IMG/VR virus record: IMGVR_UViG_3300022668_000022
Location: 1 to 36,840 of that record
Length of the DNA stretch: 36,840 nucleotides
Direction: 5' to 3' (one strand)
Source: a virus
Shown here: piece by piece, positions 16,198-21,852 of the stretch
Numbering within the stretch: the first letter of the stretch is position 1
Layout: each line of letters begins with the position of its first letter
The notes under the pieces: model-generated
Database searches by the model: none
Seen by the model: the letters and a program-made list of their open reading frames with translations, nothing else
Told to the model about the DNA's origin: nothing
Position numbers and translations under genes: made by a program

Positions 16198-16550
16198 AAA
16201 TTGAGAAGAAAGACGGTATTTATATTGGTGTTATTATTCTGTTGCTTGCAATCCTTATCAGCACAAACACCTGCTTACAAGGATCGATTCACAAGCTTGA
16301 AACAACAATTACAAGAATTAAAGGAAATTACGACAGGCAGGGAGCAGAGCTTAAAACAAGTCAAGACGCAACTAATAACCTCAAAGAAATTAATAGATCA
16401 GCAAGAGAACACATTATTACAGCTATCGGAATCATTGACGAAAGTATCTTTACTGAGGGATCAGCAATCGAAAGAATTGACGCAATTATCAGAGGACTTG
16501 ACGAACTTGAAAAAGCATTCCAGACAGACGATAATAGTAGTCGGGATTAG
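16194..16550 (+). CDS. Inner-membrane spanin (Rz-like) candidate
   Basis: 118 residues. The ATG overlaps the endolysin stop (ATGA). A single N-terminal membrane helix (GIYIGVIILLLAILIST, about residues 8-24) is followed by a helical, charged periplasmic domain (IHKLETTITRIKGNYDRQGAELKTSQD, RIDAIIRGLDELEKAF). This N-in anchor plus periplasmic coil is the plan of Rz. Its frame is almost entirely shared with the 16201 gene in another frame, as in Rz/Rz1. Sequence similarity to known Rz was not established. Confidence 0.55.
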   Translation: MKIEKKDGIYIGVIILLLAILISTNTCLQGSIHKLETTITRIKGNYDRQGAELKTSQDATNNLKEINRSAREHIITAIGIIDESIFTEGSAIERIDAIIRGLDELEKAFQTDDNSSRD

Positions 16551-16605
16551 CTGTACTGTTGTCGGTGTAGCCGGCGGTATTATCTTGGGTCAAATCTTGA
16601 AATAG
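16201..16605 (+). CDS. Second spanin candidate in an overlapping frame (Rz1-like or unimolecular type)
   Basis: 134 residues from TTG at 16201, in the +1 frame of the gene starting at 16194 and sharing 350 bases with it. The N terminus is a clear signal peptide (MRRKTVFILVLLFCCLQSLSAQ) with a relaxed lipobox (LLFCC) or a signal peptidase I site after LSA. A long coiled coil follows (residues 28-110), then a C-terminal membrane helix (IIVVGISCTVVGVAGGIILG). Exported N terminus plus C-terminal anchor is the layout of unimolecular spanins such as T1 gp11. Both frames look coding. Confidence 0.5.
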   Translation: MRRKTVFILVLLFCCLQSLSAQTPAYKDRFTSLKQQLQELKEITTGREQSLKQVKTQLITSKKLIDQQENTLLQLSESLTKVSLLRDQQSKELTQLSEDLTNLKKHSRQTIIVVGISCTVVGVAGGIILGQILK

Positions 16606-16774
16606 CAATGTTATTAAATATAGTCACCTCGCCATATCTATGTATAGGCTCTTCAATGAAAAACAGATGACAGCGTGAATGTTGAAATTTCCTTATTCGT
16701 TTCTCTAATTCCTTTCTATCTATCTGATTTGCTCGGTATCTTATGAAATGGTTTCTTAGTTCGTAATATGACAT
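16580..16774 (-). CDS. Small helical hypothetical protein (64 aa), convergent with the spanin gene
   Basis: No family recognised. It reads MSYYELRNHFIRYRANQIDRKELEKRIRKF at the N terminus, a charged amphipathic helix, and has GGAG five bases before its start codon. Its last 26 bases overlap the 3' end of the 16201 gene on the other strand. It is the last gene of the leftward cluster. The C-terminal half looks less protein-like, so the true gene could be shorter or chance. Confidence 0.4.
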   Translation of the reverse strand: MSYYELRNHFIRYRANQIDRKELEKRIRKFQHSRCHLFFIEEPIHRYGEVTIFNNIAISRFDPR

Positions 16775-16791
16775 CTTCGCTCCATTGTAAA

Positions 16792-16811
16792 TACCCTATA
16801 ATCTTAGGGTA
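16792..16811. promoter_or_regulatory. 7-bp inverted repeat between leftward genes
   Basis: TACCCTA (16792-16798) and TAGGGTA (16805-16811) flank a 6-base centre. It lies just downstream of the ribbon-helix-helix gene (leftward). It may be an operator for that protein or a weak hairpin; there is no T tract in the leftward direction. Confidence 0.4.
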
Positions 16812-16851
16812 CAAGGGGTCTATTTGCAGACTTCTACTAAAAGTTAACTTC

Positions 16852-17034
16852 CTAATCGTTTTCTCTTTCTTCTTTCAATCTGAGCAATTCAGCAAAAACA
16901 CCCTTTGCTGGATACTTGTTTATATAATGAAAGGTTTTCTCTTTGGCGAATTGACTTTTAGACAACCCTCGTGCCTTTGCTTCATGCTCAATAATTGCGT
17001 TTTCTTCCGGCGTTATGCTGAATCTAATTGTCAT
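16852..17034 (-). CDS. Ribbon-helix-helix (CopG/Arc-like) DNA-binding protein (60 aa)
   Basis: It reads MTIRFSITPEENAIIEHEAKARGLSKSQFAKE: a short beta strand followed by two helices joined by a GLSKSQF turn, the Arc/CopG/MobC-type fold, in which the strand pair enters the DNA major groove. The start at 17034 has AAAAAGG upstream; an in-frame start at 17073 would add 13 residues lying inside the previous gene. It overlaps the end of the upstream gene (17024-17242). It may regulate the leftward cluster, possibly through the nearby inverted repeat. Confidence 0.65.
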   Translation of the reverse strand: MTIRFSITPEENAIIEHEAKARGLSKSQFAKEKTFHYINKYPAKGVFAELLRLKEEREND

Positions 17035-17242
17035 TTGATATATCCTTTTTAACCATGTCGCTTTCAGGAACAATTATAATCCGTCCTCCGTCCCAATCAA
17101 ATCCTGGATTTATTTGTTCAATCTTAACTACAGCAGATGGGCCAAGAGCTGTAATGCTCTCTTTTATAACAACTTCTGATTCTCTGTAATGTTTTATTTT
17201 CATAAGGCTTTTAATAATTCGGTCTAATTCTTTAAGCTTCAT
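17024..17242 (-). CDS. Hypothetical protein (72 aa) paired with the ribbon-helix-helix gene
   Basis: No family recognised. An N-terminal helix (LKELDRIIKSLMKIKHY) is followed by two strands (AVVKIEQINPGFDWDGG, RIIIVPESDMV). Ribosome site GGAGGG lies upstream of the start. Its 3' end overlaps the ribbon-helix-helix gene by 11 bases, implying coupled translation. The gene order invites comparison with two-gene control modules, but no toxin motif is visible. Confidence 0.5.
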   Translation of the reverse strand: MKLKELDRIIKSLMKIKHYRESEVVIKESITALGPSAVVKIEQINPGFDWDGGRIIIVPESDMVKKDISNDN

Positions 17243-17266
17243 TCTTCACCCTCCACTTATAGCTAC

Positions 17267-17416
17267 TCAACGGCTCAATTTCGCAGATAAGAATATATTA
17301 TGGTTCTTAAAGTTCCGCACCTCATAAGACCAATCATCAACAATACGAACAATGCAGATTAGTAGCGTTGCTGTGCTGTTGACGTATTGATACTCGGCTG
17401 TCGTTCTGTCGCACAT
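17267..17416 (-). CDS. Hypothetical protein (49 aa) translationally coupled to the Gly-repeat gene
   Basis: The ATG lies two bases beyond the stop of the repeat-protein gene (TAATATG), which suggests re-initiation. The protein (MCDRTTAEYQYVNSTATLLICIVRI-type sequence, then a basic end) has one hydrophobic strand-like stretch. The same frame stays open upstream through the hexamer repeat as an Ala/Met/Leu repeat, which I regard as a by-product of the repeat. No function can be given. Confidence 0.4.
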   Translation of the reverse strand: MCDRTTAEYQYVNSTATLLICIVRIVDDWSYEVRNFKNHNIFLSAKLSR

Positions 17417-17417
17417 A

Positions 17418-17666
17418 TTAGCGATCGCCATAGCCATCGCCAGAACCATCGCCAGAACCATAGCCAGAGCCATCGACAGATCCATTGCCATCGCCATAGC
17501 CAGAGCCATCGCCAGATCCATAGCCATCGCCAGAACCATAGCCAGAGCCATCGACAGATCCATAGCCAGATCCATCGCCATCGCCATAGCCAGAACCATA
17601 GCCAGAGCCATCGCCAGATCCATAGCCATAGCCATCGCCATTGTTTAACTTGTCTTTAACTTCCAT
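17418..17666 (-). CDS. Gly-Asp/Tyr/Ser dipeptide-repeat protein (82 aa)
   Basis: After MEVKDKLNN the protein is an almost uninterrupted series of glycine alternating with Asp, Tyr or Ser (GDGYGYGSGDGSGYG style) to the end. Such a chain is probably disordered, acidic and able to phase-separate or bind calcium; that is inference. The start overlaps the upstream stop by 11 bases and has GGAG 12 bases upstream. I recall similar Gly-repeat proteins beside DUF6948-like genes in other phages, which matches the neighbour here. The other frames through the repeat are open too, but only this one has a fitting start. Confidence 0.6.
   Translation of the reverse strand: MEVKDKLNNGDGYGYGSGDGSGYGSGYGDGDGSGYGSVDGSGYGSGDGYGSGDGSGYGDGNGSVDGSGYGSGDGSGDGYGDR
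17420..17640. repeat. Hexamer-based tandem repeat
   Basis: The segment is built from 6-base units of the type CCATCG, CCATAG, CCAGAA, CCAGAG and CCAGAT in shuffled order on the plus strand. It encodes the Gly-X repeat on the minus strand and leaves several other frames open. The base composition is unlike the rest of the genome. Slippage and unequal recombination should make its length variable. Confidence 0.85.
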
Positions 17667-18060
17667 TAGGCTCTTTCTCCATAATTGATGTAAAAGCTTT
17701 GTCTGTGCATTTAGTCAAAGAATAATCTTCAACTATAAGTTTGCTGTCTTTGGTGTTTGAAACTTTGGAATCGGGATGCAATCCGCTTTCTGATACACCC
17801 TCATACCAGCTGTCATGCCTGTTGGCAGGTCTATAATAATACAGTCTCCGAACGTTTTTTAATTCAACGCCAGTTGAATCAGCAAGAACCACTATACCTG
17901 CGTTAATTCCTTCATTTATGCTACGAACAAGAACCTTTTTACCGATCCACCTACTTTGTAGTGTCTTTTCTCCATTCCATTCGATAGTTTCGCTTTTCTG
18001 TACGTCCGCTTCTCGGATATACTTTTCATCATCAATCATCATTGTTTTTGGTTTTCCCAT
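17656..18060 (-). CDS. Small accessory protein, possibly DUF6948-like (134 aa)
   Basis: The core reads IGKKVLVRSINEGINAGIVVLADSTGVELKNVRRLYYYRPAN, which resembles the DUF6948 pattern as I recall it (VRTYSAGVHxG ... LxNARRLWxW), a phage family of unknown function. The rest, including YSLTKCTDKAFTSIMEKEP, fits the family's end, where a Cys-Thr pair precedes a helix. Ribosome site AAAGGAG lies upstream. It overlaps the Gly-repeat gene. The family call is from memory of its motif. Confidence 0.55.
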   Translation of the reverse strand: MGKPKTMMIDDEKYIREADVQKSETIEWNGEKTLQSRWIGKKVLVRSINEGINAGIVVLADSTGVELKNVRRLYYYRPANRHDSWYEGVSESGLHPDSKVSNTKDSKLIVEDYSLTKCTDKAFTSIMEKEPNGS

Positions 18061-18093
18061 TAAAAACTCCTTTAAATATATTTGTCGCTAAAA

Positions 18094-18336
18094 TTAGCAG
18101 TCTCCCAGAACCTTTCCCTGCTCATCAATAGCAATTTCATGACAACTATTTTCTGTCTTAGTTAAATTGTAATCTAATATATGCATTCCCAAATCAGGGT
18201 CAAAATAATAACAATCATTCCATGTATTATGATGAATTGGCTTTTCTATCCAGTGTACATTATGCCGTTTGTAAGCAGCAATTATCAAGGTAATAATAAT
18301 TTTCTCTTTACATGATCCGCTTAACGGTTGGTTCAT
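18094..18336 (-). CDS. Hypothetical protein (80 aa)
   Basis: No family recognised. It has a hydrophobic early segment (KIIITLIIAAYK), then a Trp/His-rich middle (HNVHWIEKPIHHNTWNDCYYFDPDLG) and a polar end. A strong ribosome site (AGGAGG) precedes the start. It belongs to the leftward cluster between 19042 and 16580, in which all genes are small and each has its own good ribosome site. Confidence 0.5.
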   Translation of the reverse strand: MNQPLSGSCKEKIIITLIIAAYKRHNVHWIEKPIHHNTWNDCYYFDPDLGMHILDYNLTKTENSCHEIAIDEQGKVLGDC

Positions 18337-18348
18337 AGTTCCTCCTGA

Positions 18349-18552
18349 TTATGTTTCTAAAGTATCTATGCCTAAATCCTGCGCTTCGCTCATTGTTATT
18401 GTTTCAGGCGTTTCTATAACTGGATTGAAATCAGATGTAGATATTTTCATAACCCCATCGTTTGTTTTTATTATAATGTTTCCATTAAATATATCTATAT
18501 ATTCGATTGTTAAATCAACCATATCATTTACATCGCTAATCAGCTTCGTCAT
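18349..18552 (-). CDS. Hypothetical protein (67 aa)
   Basis: No family recognised. From the chosen start (AAAGGAG precedes it) the protein reads MTKLISDVNDMVDLTIEYIDIFNGNIIIKTNDG, two strands of a small beta structure, and ends with acidic helical sequence. A longer version starting at 18711 would overlap the 18608 gene and lacks a ribosome site. Confidence 0.5.
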   Translation of the reverse strand: MTKLISDVNDMVDLTIEYIDIFNGNIIIKTNDGVMKISTSDFNPVIETPETITMSEAQDLGIDTLET

Positions 18553-18607
18553 ACTCTTAACTCCTTTTCTTATCACTGACGGCCATTTCTGGCCGCCAAT
18601 AAATTGG

Positions 18608-19042
18608 TTATTGATTACAGTACTTTTCCCATAAATCGCCATTAAAAAACAATTGTTCATCAACATCATTTCCATCAGCATCCCGAAACGTACTACTGTA
18701 AACATTTTCAATTGAAACGTTCATTTTGGGGTATGTTTTTTTTACGAATGCTGCGAATTGTTCTTCTTCTCCGTTACATGAACCGGCTGAAATAACATAT
18801 TCCATGTTTTCTGTTTCATCATCTTTTGCATTATCAACAGCTTCAACGGCTTCAGCATAATCAGCATCTTCAACAGAATTAAAATTATTAAATTCTTTCT
18901 GATAGATTTTTTCACCGTCATTTTTGTTTCTTGAATCTTCGCCTTTTACGATAGTTACCAATTGGCGCCCTTTACTGTTTGTTGTTGAAATAAAAACTCT
19001 GAAACCGTTTCCGTCTAATTCTCTAAAATCTTTTGTAGTCAT
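18608..19042 (-). CDS. Acidic hypothetical protein (144 aa), first gene of the leftward cluster
   Basis: No family recognised. It starts with a beta segment (GNGFRVFISTTNSKGRQLVTIVKGED), has a very acidic, probably disordered middle (EDADYAEAVEAVDNAKDDETEN) and ends with an alpha/beta part (QFAAFVKKTYPKMNVSIENVYSS, then VDEQLFFNGDLWEKY). Ribosome site AAAGGAG and a strong promoter lie upstream, so it is probably the first protein made from this cluster. Strong negative charge is common in phage proteins that mimic DNA or block host enzymes, but that is speculation. Confidence 0.55.
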   Translation of the reverse strand: MTTKDFRELDGNGFRVFISTTNSKGRQLVTIVKGEDSRNKNDGEKIYQKEFNNFNSVEDADYAEAVEAVDNAKDDETENMEYVISAGSCNGEEEQFAAFVKKTYPKMNVSIENVYSSTFRDADGNDVDEQLFFNGDLWEKYCNQ

Positions 19043-19071
19043 CCTTAACTCCTTTCGTTTAACTTAATATC

Positions 19072-19100
19072 ATTGTATCATAACCATAGTATTATGTCAA
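19072..19100 (-). promoter_or_regulatory. Strong sigma70-like promoter, leftward
   Basis: On the minus strand: TTGACA (19100-19095), 17 bases, TACAAT (19077-19072), with extended TTATGATACAAT. It faces the 18608-19042 gene and its cluster. It is the best match to consensus -35 and spacing in the window. Confidence 0.75.
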
Positions 19101-19140
19101 CAAAATAATGAAAAAAAGTGCAAAATAATTAAAAAAAATC
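19101..19140. repeat. 20-bp tandem repeat between divergent promoters
   Basis: CAAAATAATGAAAAAAAGTG (19101-19120) is followed directly by CAAAATAATTAAAAAAAATC (19121-19140), 17 of 20 positions identical. It fills the space between two -35 boxes facing away from each other. It could be an operator pair or a shared A-tract UP element. Confidence 0.6.
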
Positions 19141-19145
19141 ACTAT

Positions 19146-19174
19146 TTGACAAACATTCCATAATCTGATATGAT
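19146..19174 (+). promoter_or_regulatory. Strong sigma70-like promoter, rightward, for a leaderless gene
   Basis: TTGACA (19146-19151), 17 bases, TATGAT (19169-19174). The next ATG is at 19180, at or within a base or two of the expected start of transcription, so no ribosome site can be present in the mRNA. Confidence 0.72.
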
Positions 19175-19179
19175 ACAGC

Positions 19180-19437
19180 ATGGATAAACAGAAAATAGAG
19201 ACAAGACCAGGATATACTAAACACGGCAGAACGATTGAAGCGGACGAACGCAGAAAGAAAGTATGGCTTAAGAAGCAAGCAGAATTGACTAGAATATACG
19301 CTTTAGTTGAACGTGATTTCAGCGCACTTGTAACTGAGGCGGCAGGGGATGTTGGCGAGAGCAAGGACGCATTTATCAAAGGCGCTGTGATGGATCGTAT
19401 GCAAGAATTAGGATACAGTGTTGACAAATGGCTTTAG
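19180..19437 (+). CDS. Hypothetical protein translated from a leaderless mRNA (85 aa)
   Basis: The protein is charged and helical (HGRTIEADERRKKVWLKKQAELTRIYALVERDFSALV, then AFIKGAVMDRMQELGYSVDKWL). No family recognised. There is no Shine-Dalgarno, and the -10 box ends 5 bases before the ATG. The next in-frame ATG is about 200 bases further in. It overlaps the VRR-NUC gene by 10 bases, so the two are probably co-translated. Confidence 0.6.
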   Translation: MDKQKIETRPGYTKHGRTIEADERRKKVWLKKQAELTRIYALVERDFSALVTEAAGDVGESKDAFIKGAVMDRMQELGYSVDKWL

Positions 19438-19742
19438 AGTCTACTATACAGAAAAGCATAATTGAATATCTCAGATTATTAGGCTATAAAGTTCACCGAA
19501 TGAACAGCGGAGGAAAGCGTGTTCCCGGGGGGTATATTCATCTATGTGAATCAGGCACGCCTGACGTGTTAATTTTAGGCAAAAACAACTTTATTTTGTG
19601 GATCGAGTTTAAACAACCTGGAAAAGAACCTACCGAGATTCAAGAACAGCGGATAGCAGAATATAGAGCTATGGGTCATACCGTATTAGTAGCCCATAGC
19701 CTACATGAAGTTAAAAGTTATTTTTTTCACGAAGAGCTTTGA
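19428..19742 (+). CDS. VRR-NUC domain nuclease (104 aa)
   Basis: A stand-alone VRR-NUC domain. The N-terminal helix reads ESTIQKSIIEYLRLLGYKVHRMNSGG. The core strand pair SGTPDVLILGKNNFILWIEFKQPGKEPT carries the D-(10-15)-ExK residues of the PD-(D/E)xK fold (Asp in TPDVL, Glu and Lys in IEFK). A Gln-rich helix follows (QEQRIAEYRAMG, then VAHSLHEV). Phage VRR-NUC proteins of about 100 residues are common near replication genes and probably cut branched DNA. Its 3' end overlaps a leftward gene by 32 bases. Confidence 0.85.
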   Translation: MALESTIQKSIIEYLRLLGYKVHRMNSGGKRVPGGYIHLCESGTPDVLILGKNNFILWIEFKQPGKEPTEIQEQRIAEYRAMGHTVLVAHSLHEVKSYFFHEEL

Positions 19743-19827
19743 TCACAAGAACAATAGCCCCTATACAGAGAACTAAAAAAGTGATAAACACTATTCCTAA
19801 TATAATAAATGTAAATACTTCCAACAT
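19711..19827 (-). CDS. Single-pass membrane peptide (38 aa)
   Basis: The peptide is MLEVFTFIILGIVFITFLVL-type followed by CIGAIVLVIKALREKNNF: one long hydrophobic helix and a charged tail. Ribosome site AGGAGG precedes it. It starts just after a similar membrane peptide and ends inside the VRR-NUC gene on the opposite strand. Role unknown. Confidence 0.5.
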   Translation of the reverse strand: MLEVFTFIILGIVFITFLVLCIGAIVLVIKALREKNNF

Positions 19828-19829
19828 AG

Positions 19830-19946
19830 TCACTTCCTCCTATTATAAAAATAATCAATACCCGCAACAATTCCACCAACAAACACCACGATCAAAAGAC
19901 CTACGCCGATTATCTGAGCTATGACTTTGATTAGTTCTTTAATCAT
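19830..19946 (-). CDS. Single-pass membrane peptide (38 aa)
   Basis: MIKELIKVIAQIIGVGLLIV followed by VFVGGIVAGIDYFYNRRK: a basic amphipathic start, one membrane helix and a basic end. The ATG overlaps the YopX gene stop, so it is probably coupled to it. With the next gene it forms a pair of tiny membrane proteins at the end of the Rad52 operon. Role unknown. Confidence 0.5.
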   Translation of the reverse strand: MIKELIKVIAQIIGVGLLIVVFVGGIVAGIDYFYNRRK

Positions 19947-20262
19947 TTAAAAGTTCCTTATTTTCGTGGATGTTTCCGATTATTTCAAGATATTCACCTC
20001 CGTTAAATAATTTGTCAGAATAATAAAAACACGCTCTCTGAACATCACATCTAACTACGGCTGTATAATAATTATGAAGCCATTTATAACGAACAATATC
20101 CCCCTCATAAATCTCCTTACCATTCTTGTCTTTTAGGCCGGTGTATTGTTCAATGGTGTGCGACCCGTTAAACAATTCACAAACAGAAAGTGATGGACAA
20201 GTTAAATTATCCCATGAATAATATTCTTCACCGTCCCATTCTCTAAATTTAATCTCTCTCAT
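19939..20262 (-). CDS. YopX family protein
   Basis: 107 residues. It starts MREIKFREWDGEEYYSW and contains the family signature IEQYTGLKDKNGKEIYEGDIVRYKW, then a beta-barrel-like end with a GEYLEIIGNIHENKELL finish. YopX proteins are frequent in phages of many hosts and have no established function. It overlaps the upstream gene by 4 bases (ATGA). Confidence 0.9.
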   Translation of the reverse strand: MREIKFREWDGEEYYSWDNLTCPSLSVCELFNGSHTIEQYTGLKDKNGKEIYEGDIVRYKWLHNYYTAVVRCDVQRACFYYSDKLFNGGEYLEIIGNIHENKELLND

Positions 20263-20756
20263 TTTCTACCATCCTTAGTATAATCATTCCACATCTTAAC
20301 CATTTCCTGAAACCGTTTGTCATTTACGCCAACCATTAGCATTTCATCAATTGTACCCTGTATCAGATTTCTACTTTCTTTCAGCGTATATTCTGATATG
20401 CTTTTCAGTGTAGCAATTACCTTGCTGTCATATTCAAAAAACTCGGTTATACCATGTTCATATTTAAGCCGGTTTCTCAGTTTAGTTTTAGACAAATCCG
20501 AACACATTCCAGATTTCCAGTAGATACCCCATAGGTCATGAAACGTGCTATTTTGCTTTACTGACTTGCTCGTGTTAACGTTGTCGATTGTAATCTCAAG
20601 CGGGGAGCTAATTGTAAACTTTCGCTTTTTGATTTCCTCAATAACCCTCTCATGATACCGACCTGAGAACGAAAGGGAAAGCACGCCGTCATTATAAAAC
20701 GACAGCGCACCTTTTACTATTGTGCATTTTAGTGGTTCAGATTTCATTTTCTTCAT
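20259..20756 (-). CDS. Hypothetical protein (165 aa) in the Rad52 operon
   Basis: No family recognised with confidence. The N-terminal part is beta-rich (LKCTIVKGALSFYNDGVLSLSFSGR). The C-terminal part is helical (TFHDLWGIYWKSGMCSDLSKTKLRNRLKYEHGI, YTLKESRNLIQGTIDEMLMVGV). The position beside a Rad52-type annealing protein recalls NinB-like recombination accessories, whose FHALWT/LxEMxxxL pattern is faintly similar, but I cannot support that name. It overlaps the 20737 gene by 20 bases. Confidence 0.5.
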   Translation of the reverse strand: MKKMKSEPLKCTIVKGALSFYNDGVLSLSFSGRYHERVIEEIKKRKFTISSPLEITIDNVNTSKSVKQNSTFHDLWGIYWKSGMCSDLSKTKLRNRLKYEHGITEFFEYDSKVIATLKSISEYTLKESRNLIQGTIDEMLMVGVNDKRFQEMVKMWNDYTKDGRK

Positions 20757-20919
20757 TCTCGTTTTTATGCTTAAAATCTGCGCAATATTCTGTTGTCATA
20801 AATTTATCAAAATGTTTCAGCGCACATTTAGGAAAAGCCTTTCTCATAATGATTTCATTATAATTATAATGGCAATCTATACACATAACAACATCGTCAA
20901 TAGTTTCAACAGGCATCAT
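20737..20919 (-). CDS. Hypothetical Cys/His-containing protein (60 aa)
   Basis: The sequence has VVMCIDCHYNYNE, a CxxCH pair, later Cys at FPKCALKHF and TEYCADFKH, so it may bind zinc. The end is acidic and polar (KHKNENEENEI). Its start overlaps the Rad52-type gene stop as TGATG. Probably a small accessory of the recombination operon; no family recognised. Confidence 0.5.
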   Translation of the reverse strand: MMPVETIDDVVMCIDCHYNYNEIIMRKAFPKCALKHFDKFMTTEYCADFKHKNENEENEI

Positions 20920-21614
20920 CAGAATATATCCAATTGTTGTTTTTCATCTTGTGGTTTAGCTTCATGCTCAACTTTTTTATTAACCTCTTCAACAGCTTTA
21001 TCATAAACCGTCTGTAGGAAATCAACACCTTTCCCATGGTCTCTAATATGTAAACAATAATCAAACTGTTCTTTGCTGATATACTTTTGATTCACTTGTA
21101 CATATTCAATTATTTTTTTACAAAGCTGTTCGGCTTCATTAGTTACTGTATCAGACGGCAAGGCAAAAGCTGGTAATTCCGGAGCGTCCCATTTAAACCA
21201 TTGATTCTCAATTTTTGCGGAGTATTTTCCGTTGGTTGAAAATGTTGCGTAATTAGCATCAAGCTTATACAAATATCTGCCTATACCCCATTGAACAGCG
21301 GCACGTTTCATAGCTCCTGACAACCCACCTTTCACAGCCTCAATATTAGTATTGTCAGCACCATCATATTTAGTCACCCACTCATTACCAACGTTAATTG
21401 ATACCCCACAAAGCACGCCACCATCAGGGCCGGTAGTAAACTCATTTTTCCAACATTCAGGACTGCACACATCGTCAAGCCGTTCCATTATAGCTCTGTT
21501 TGTAACATAGGCCAAAACAAAAGCCCAGGGTTTTCCGTTCTTAATGCCGCTACGCTGGACCCTCCATTCAATATCAGATTCTTGGAATGGTGTTTTTAGT
21601 TTTGATAAATCCAT
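20919..21614 (-). CDS. Rad52/22-type single-strand annealing protein
   Basis: 231 residues from ATG at 21614 (GGAGG upstream). The N-terminal 150 residues show the Rad52 core as found in phages: DIEWRVQRSGIKNGKPWAFVLAYVTNRAIMERLDDVCSPECWKNEF, then GGVLCGVSINVGNEWVTKYDGAD and EAVKGGLSGAMKRAAVQWGIGRYLY. The last segment, a run of helix with an RAAVxWGIGRYLY signature, is diagnostic. The C terminus is helical and acidic, ending KQQLDIF, which may contact partners such as SSB. It anneals complementary single strands during phage recombination. Confidence 0.88.
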   Translation of the reverse strand: MDLSKLKTPFQESDIEWRVQRSGIKNGKPWAFVLAYVTNRAIMERLDDVCSPECWKNEFTTGPDGGVLCGVSINVGNEWVTKYDGADNTNIEAVKGGLSGAMKRAAVQWGIGRYLYKLDANYATFSTNGKYSAKIENQWFKWDAPELPAFALPSDTVTNEAEQLCKKIIEYVQVNQKYISKEQFDYCLHIRDHGKGVDFLQTVYDKAVEEVNKKVEHEAKPQDEKQQLDIF

Positions 21615-21651
21615 AATGCCTCCATCGCTTTTCATCTTCTAAAATTTCCAT
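21574..21651 (-). CDS. Possible 25-aa peptide overlapping the Rad52-type start
   Basis: An ATG with AAAAGGAG upstream overlaps the stop of the interrupted frame before it (TAATG). It encodes MEILEDEKRWRHYGF-type sequence and ends 40 bases inside the Rad52-type gene in another frame. The good ribosome site suggests it is translated, perhaps to tune initiation of the downstream gene; it could also be chance. Confidence 0.3.
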   Translation of the reverse strand: MEILEDEKRWRHYGFIKTKNTIPRI

Positions 21652-21800
21652 TATTTTTTCTCCTTTTCCTTGTAAATCCTTACAGTGATTTCCTTATAAT
21701 CATTTCGATAATGTCTGGTATATCGACACATAAACATTGAAATATTATAGCCGTTATTTAATATCAACTCCTGAACTTTTTTTTCTATTTACATTTCCAT
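21651..21800 (-). pseudogene. Small ORF interrupted by TAA at codon 4
   Basis: After a well-placed AAGGAG, the frame reads Met-Glu-Met-stop and then stays open for 45 codons (IEKKVQELILNNGYNISMF onward, ending VRIYKEKEKK). The downstream part looks like real protein: a helix then a basic strand. Either a nonsense change broke a 49-residue gene or a later non-ATG start is used. Other genes here use TAA as a normal stop. Confidence 0.45.
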
Positions 21801-21822
21801 AGTTACTCCTTAAAAATAATCC

Positions 21823-21852
21823 TTGACAGAATAGTATCATAACGTGTATAAT
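21823..21852 (+). promoter_or_regulatory. Rightward early promoter
   Basis: TTGACA (21823-21828), 18 bases, TATAAT (21847-21852), then AAAGGAG before the ATG at 21884. It probably drives the early operon. CTTGAC at 21822 and GTCAAG at 21855 make the region symmetric. Confidence 0.7.

Noticed and set aside
16768-17052. 94-codon plus-strand frame opposite the ribbon-helix-helix gene
   Set aside because: Phe/Cys-rich antisense shadow without a ribosome site.
16852-17242. Toxin-antitoxin pair
   Set aside because: The ribbon-helix-helix protein could be an antitoxin, but its partner shows no known toxin motif; kept only as a paired hypothetical.
17387-17659. Long open frames on both strands through the hexamer repeat (His/Gln/Ser-rich on plus, Ala/Met/Leu-rich on minus)
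   Set aside because: They are by-products of a 6-base repeat without stops. Only the Gly-X frame has a ribosome site and a start overlapping its upstream gene.
19739-19924. 61-codon plus-strand frame after the VRR-NUC gene
   Set aside because: It has only a TTG start without a ribosome site, low-complexity composition, and lies opposite two better-supported membrane peptides.
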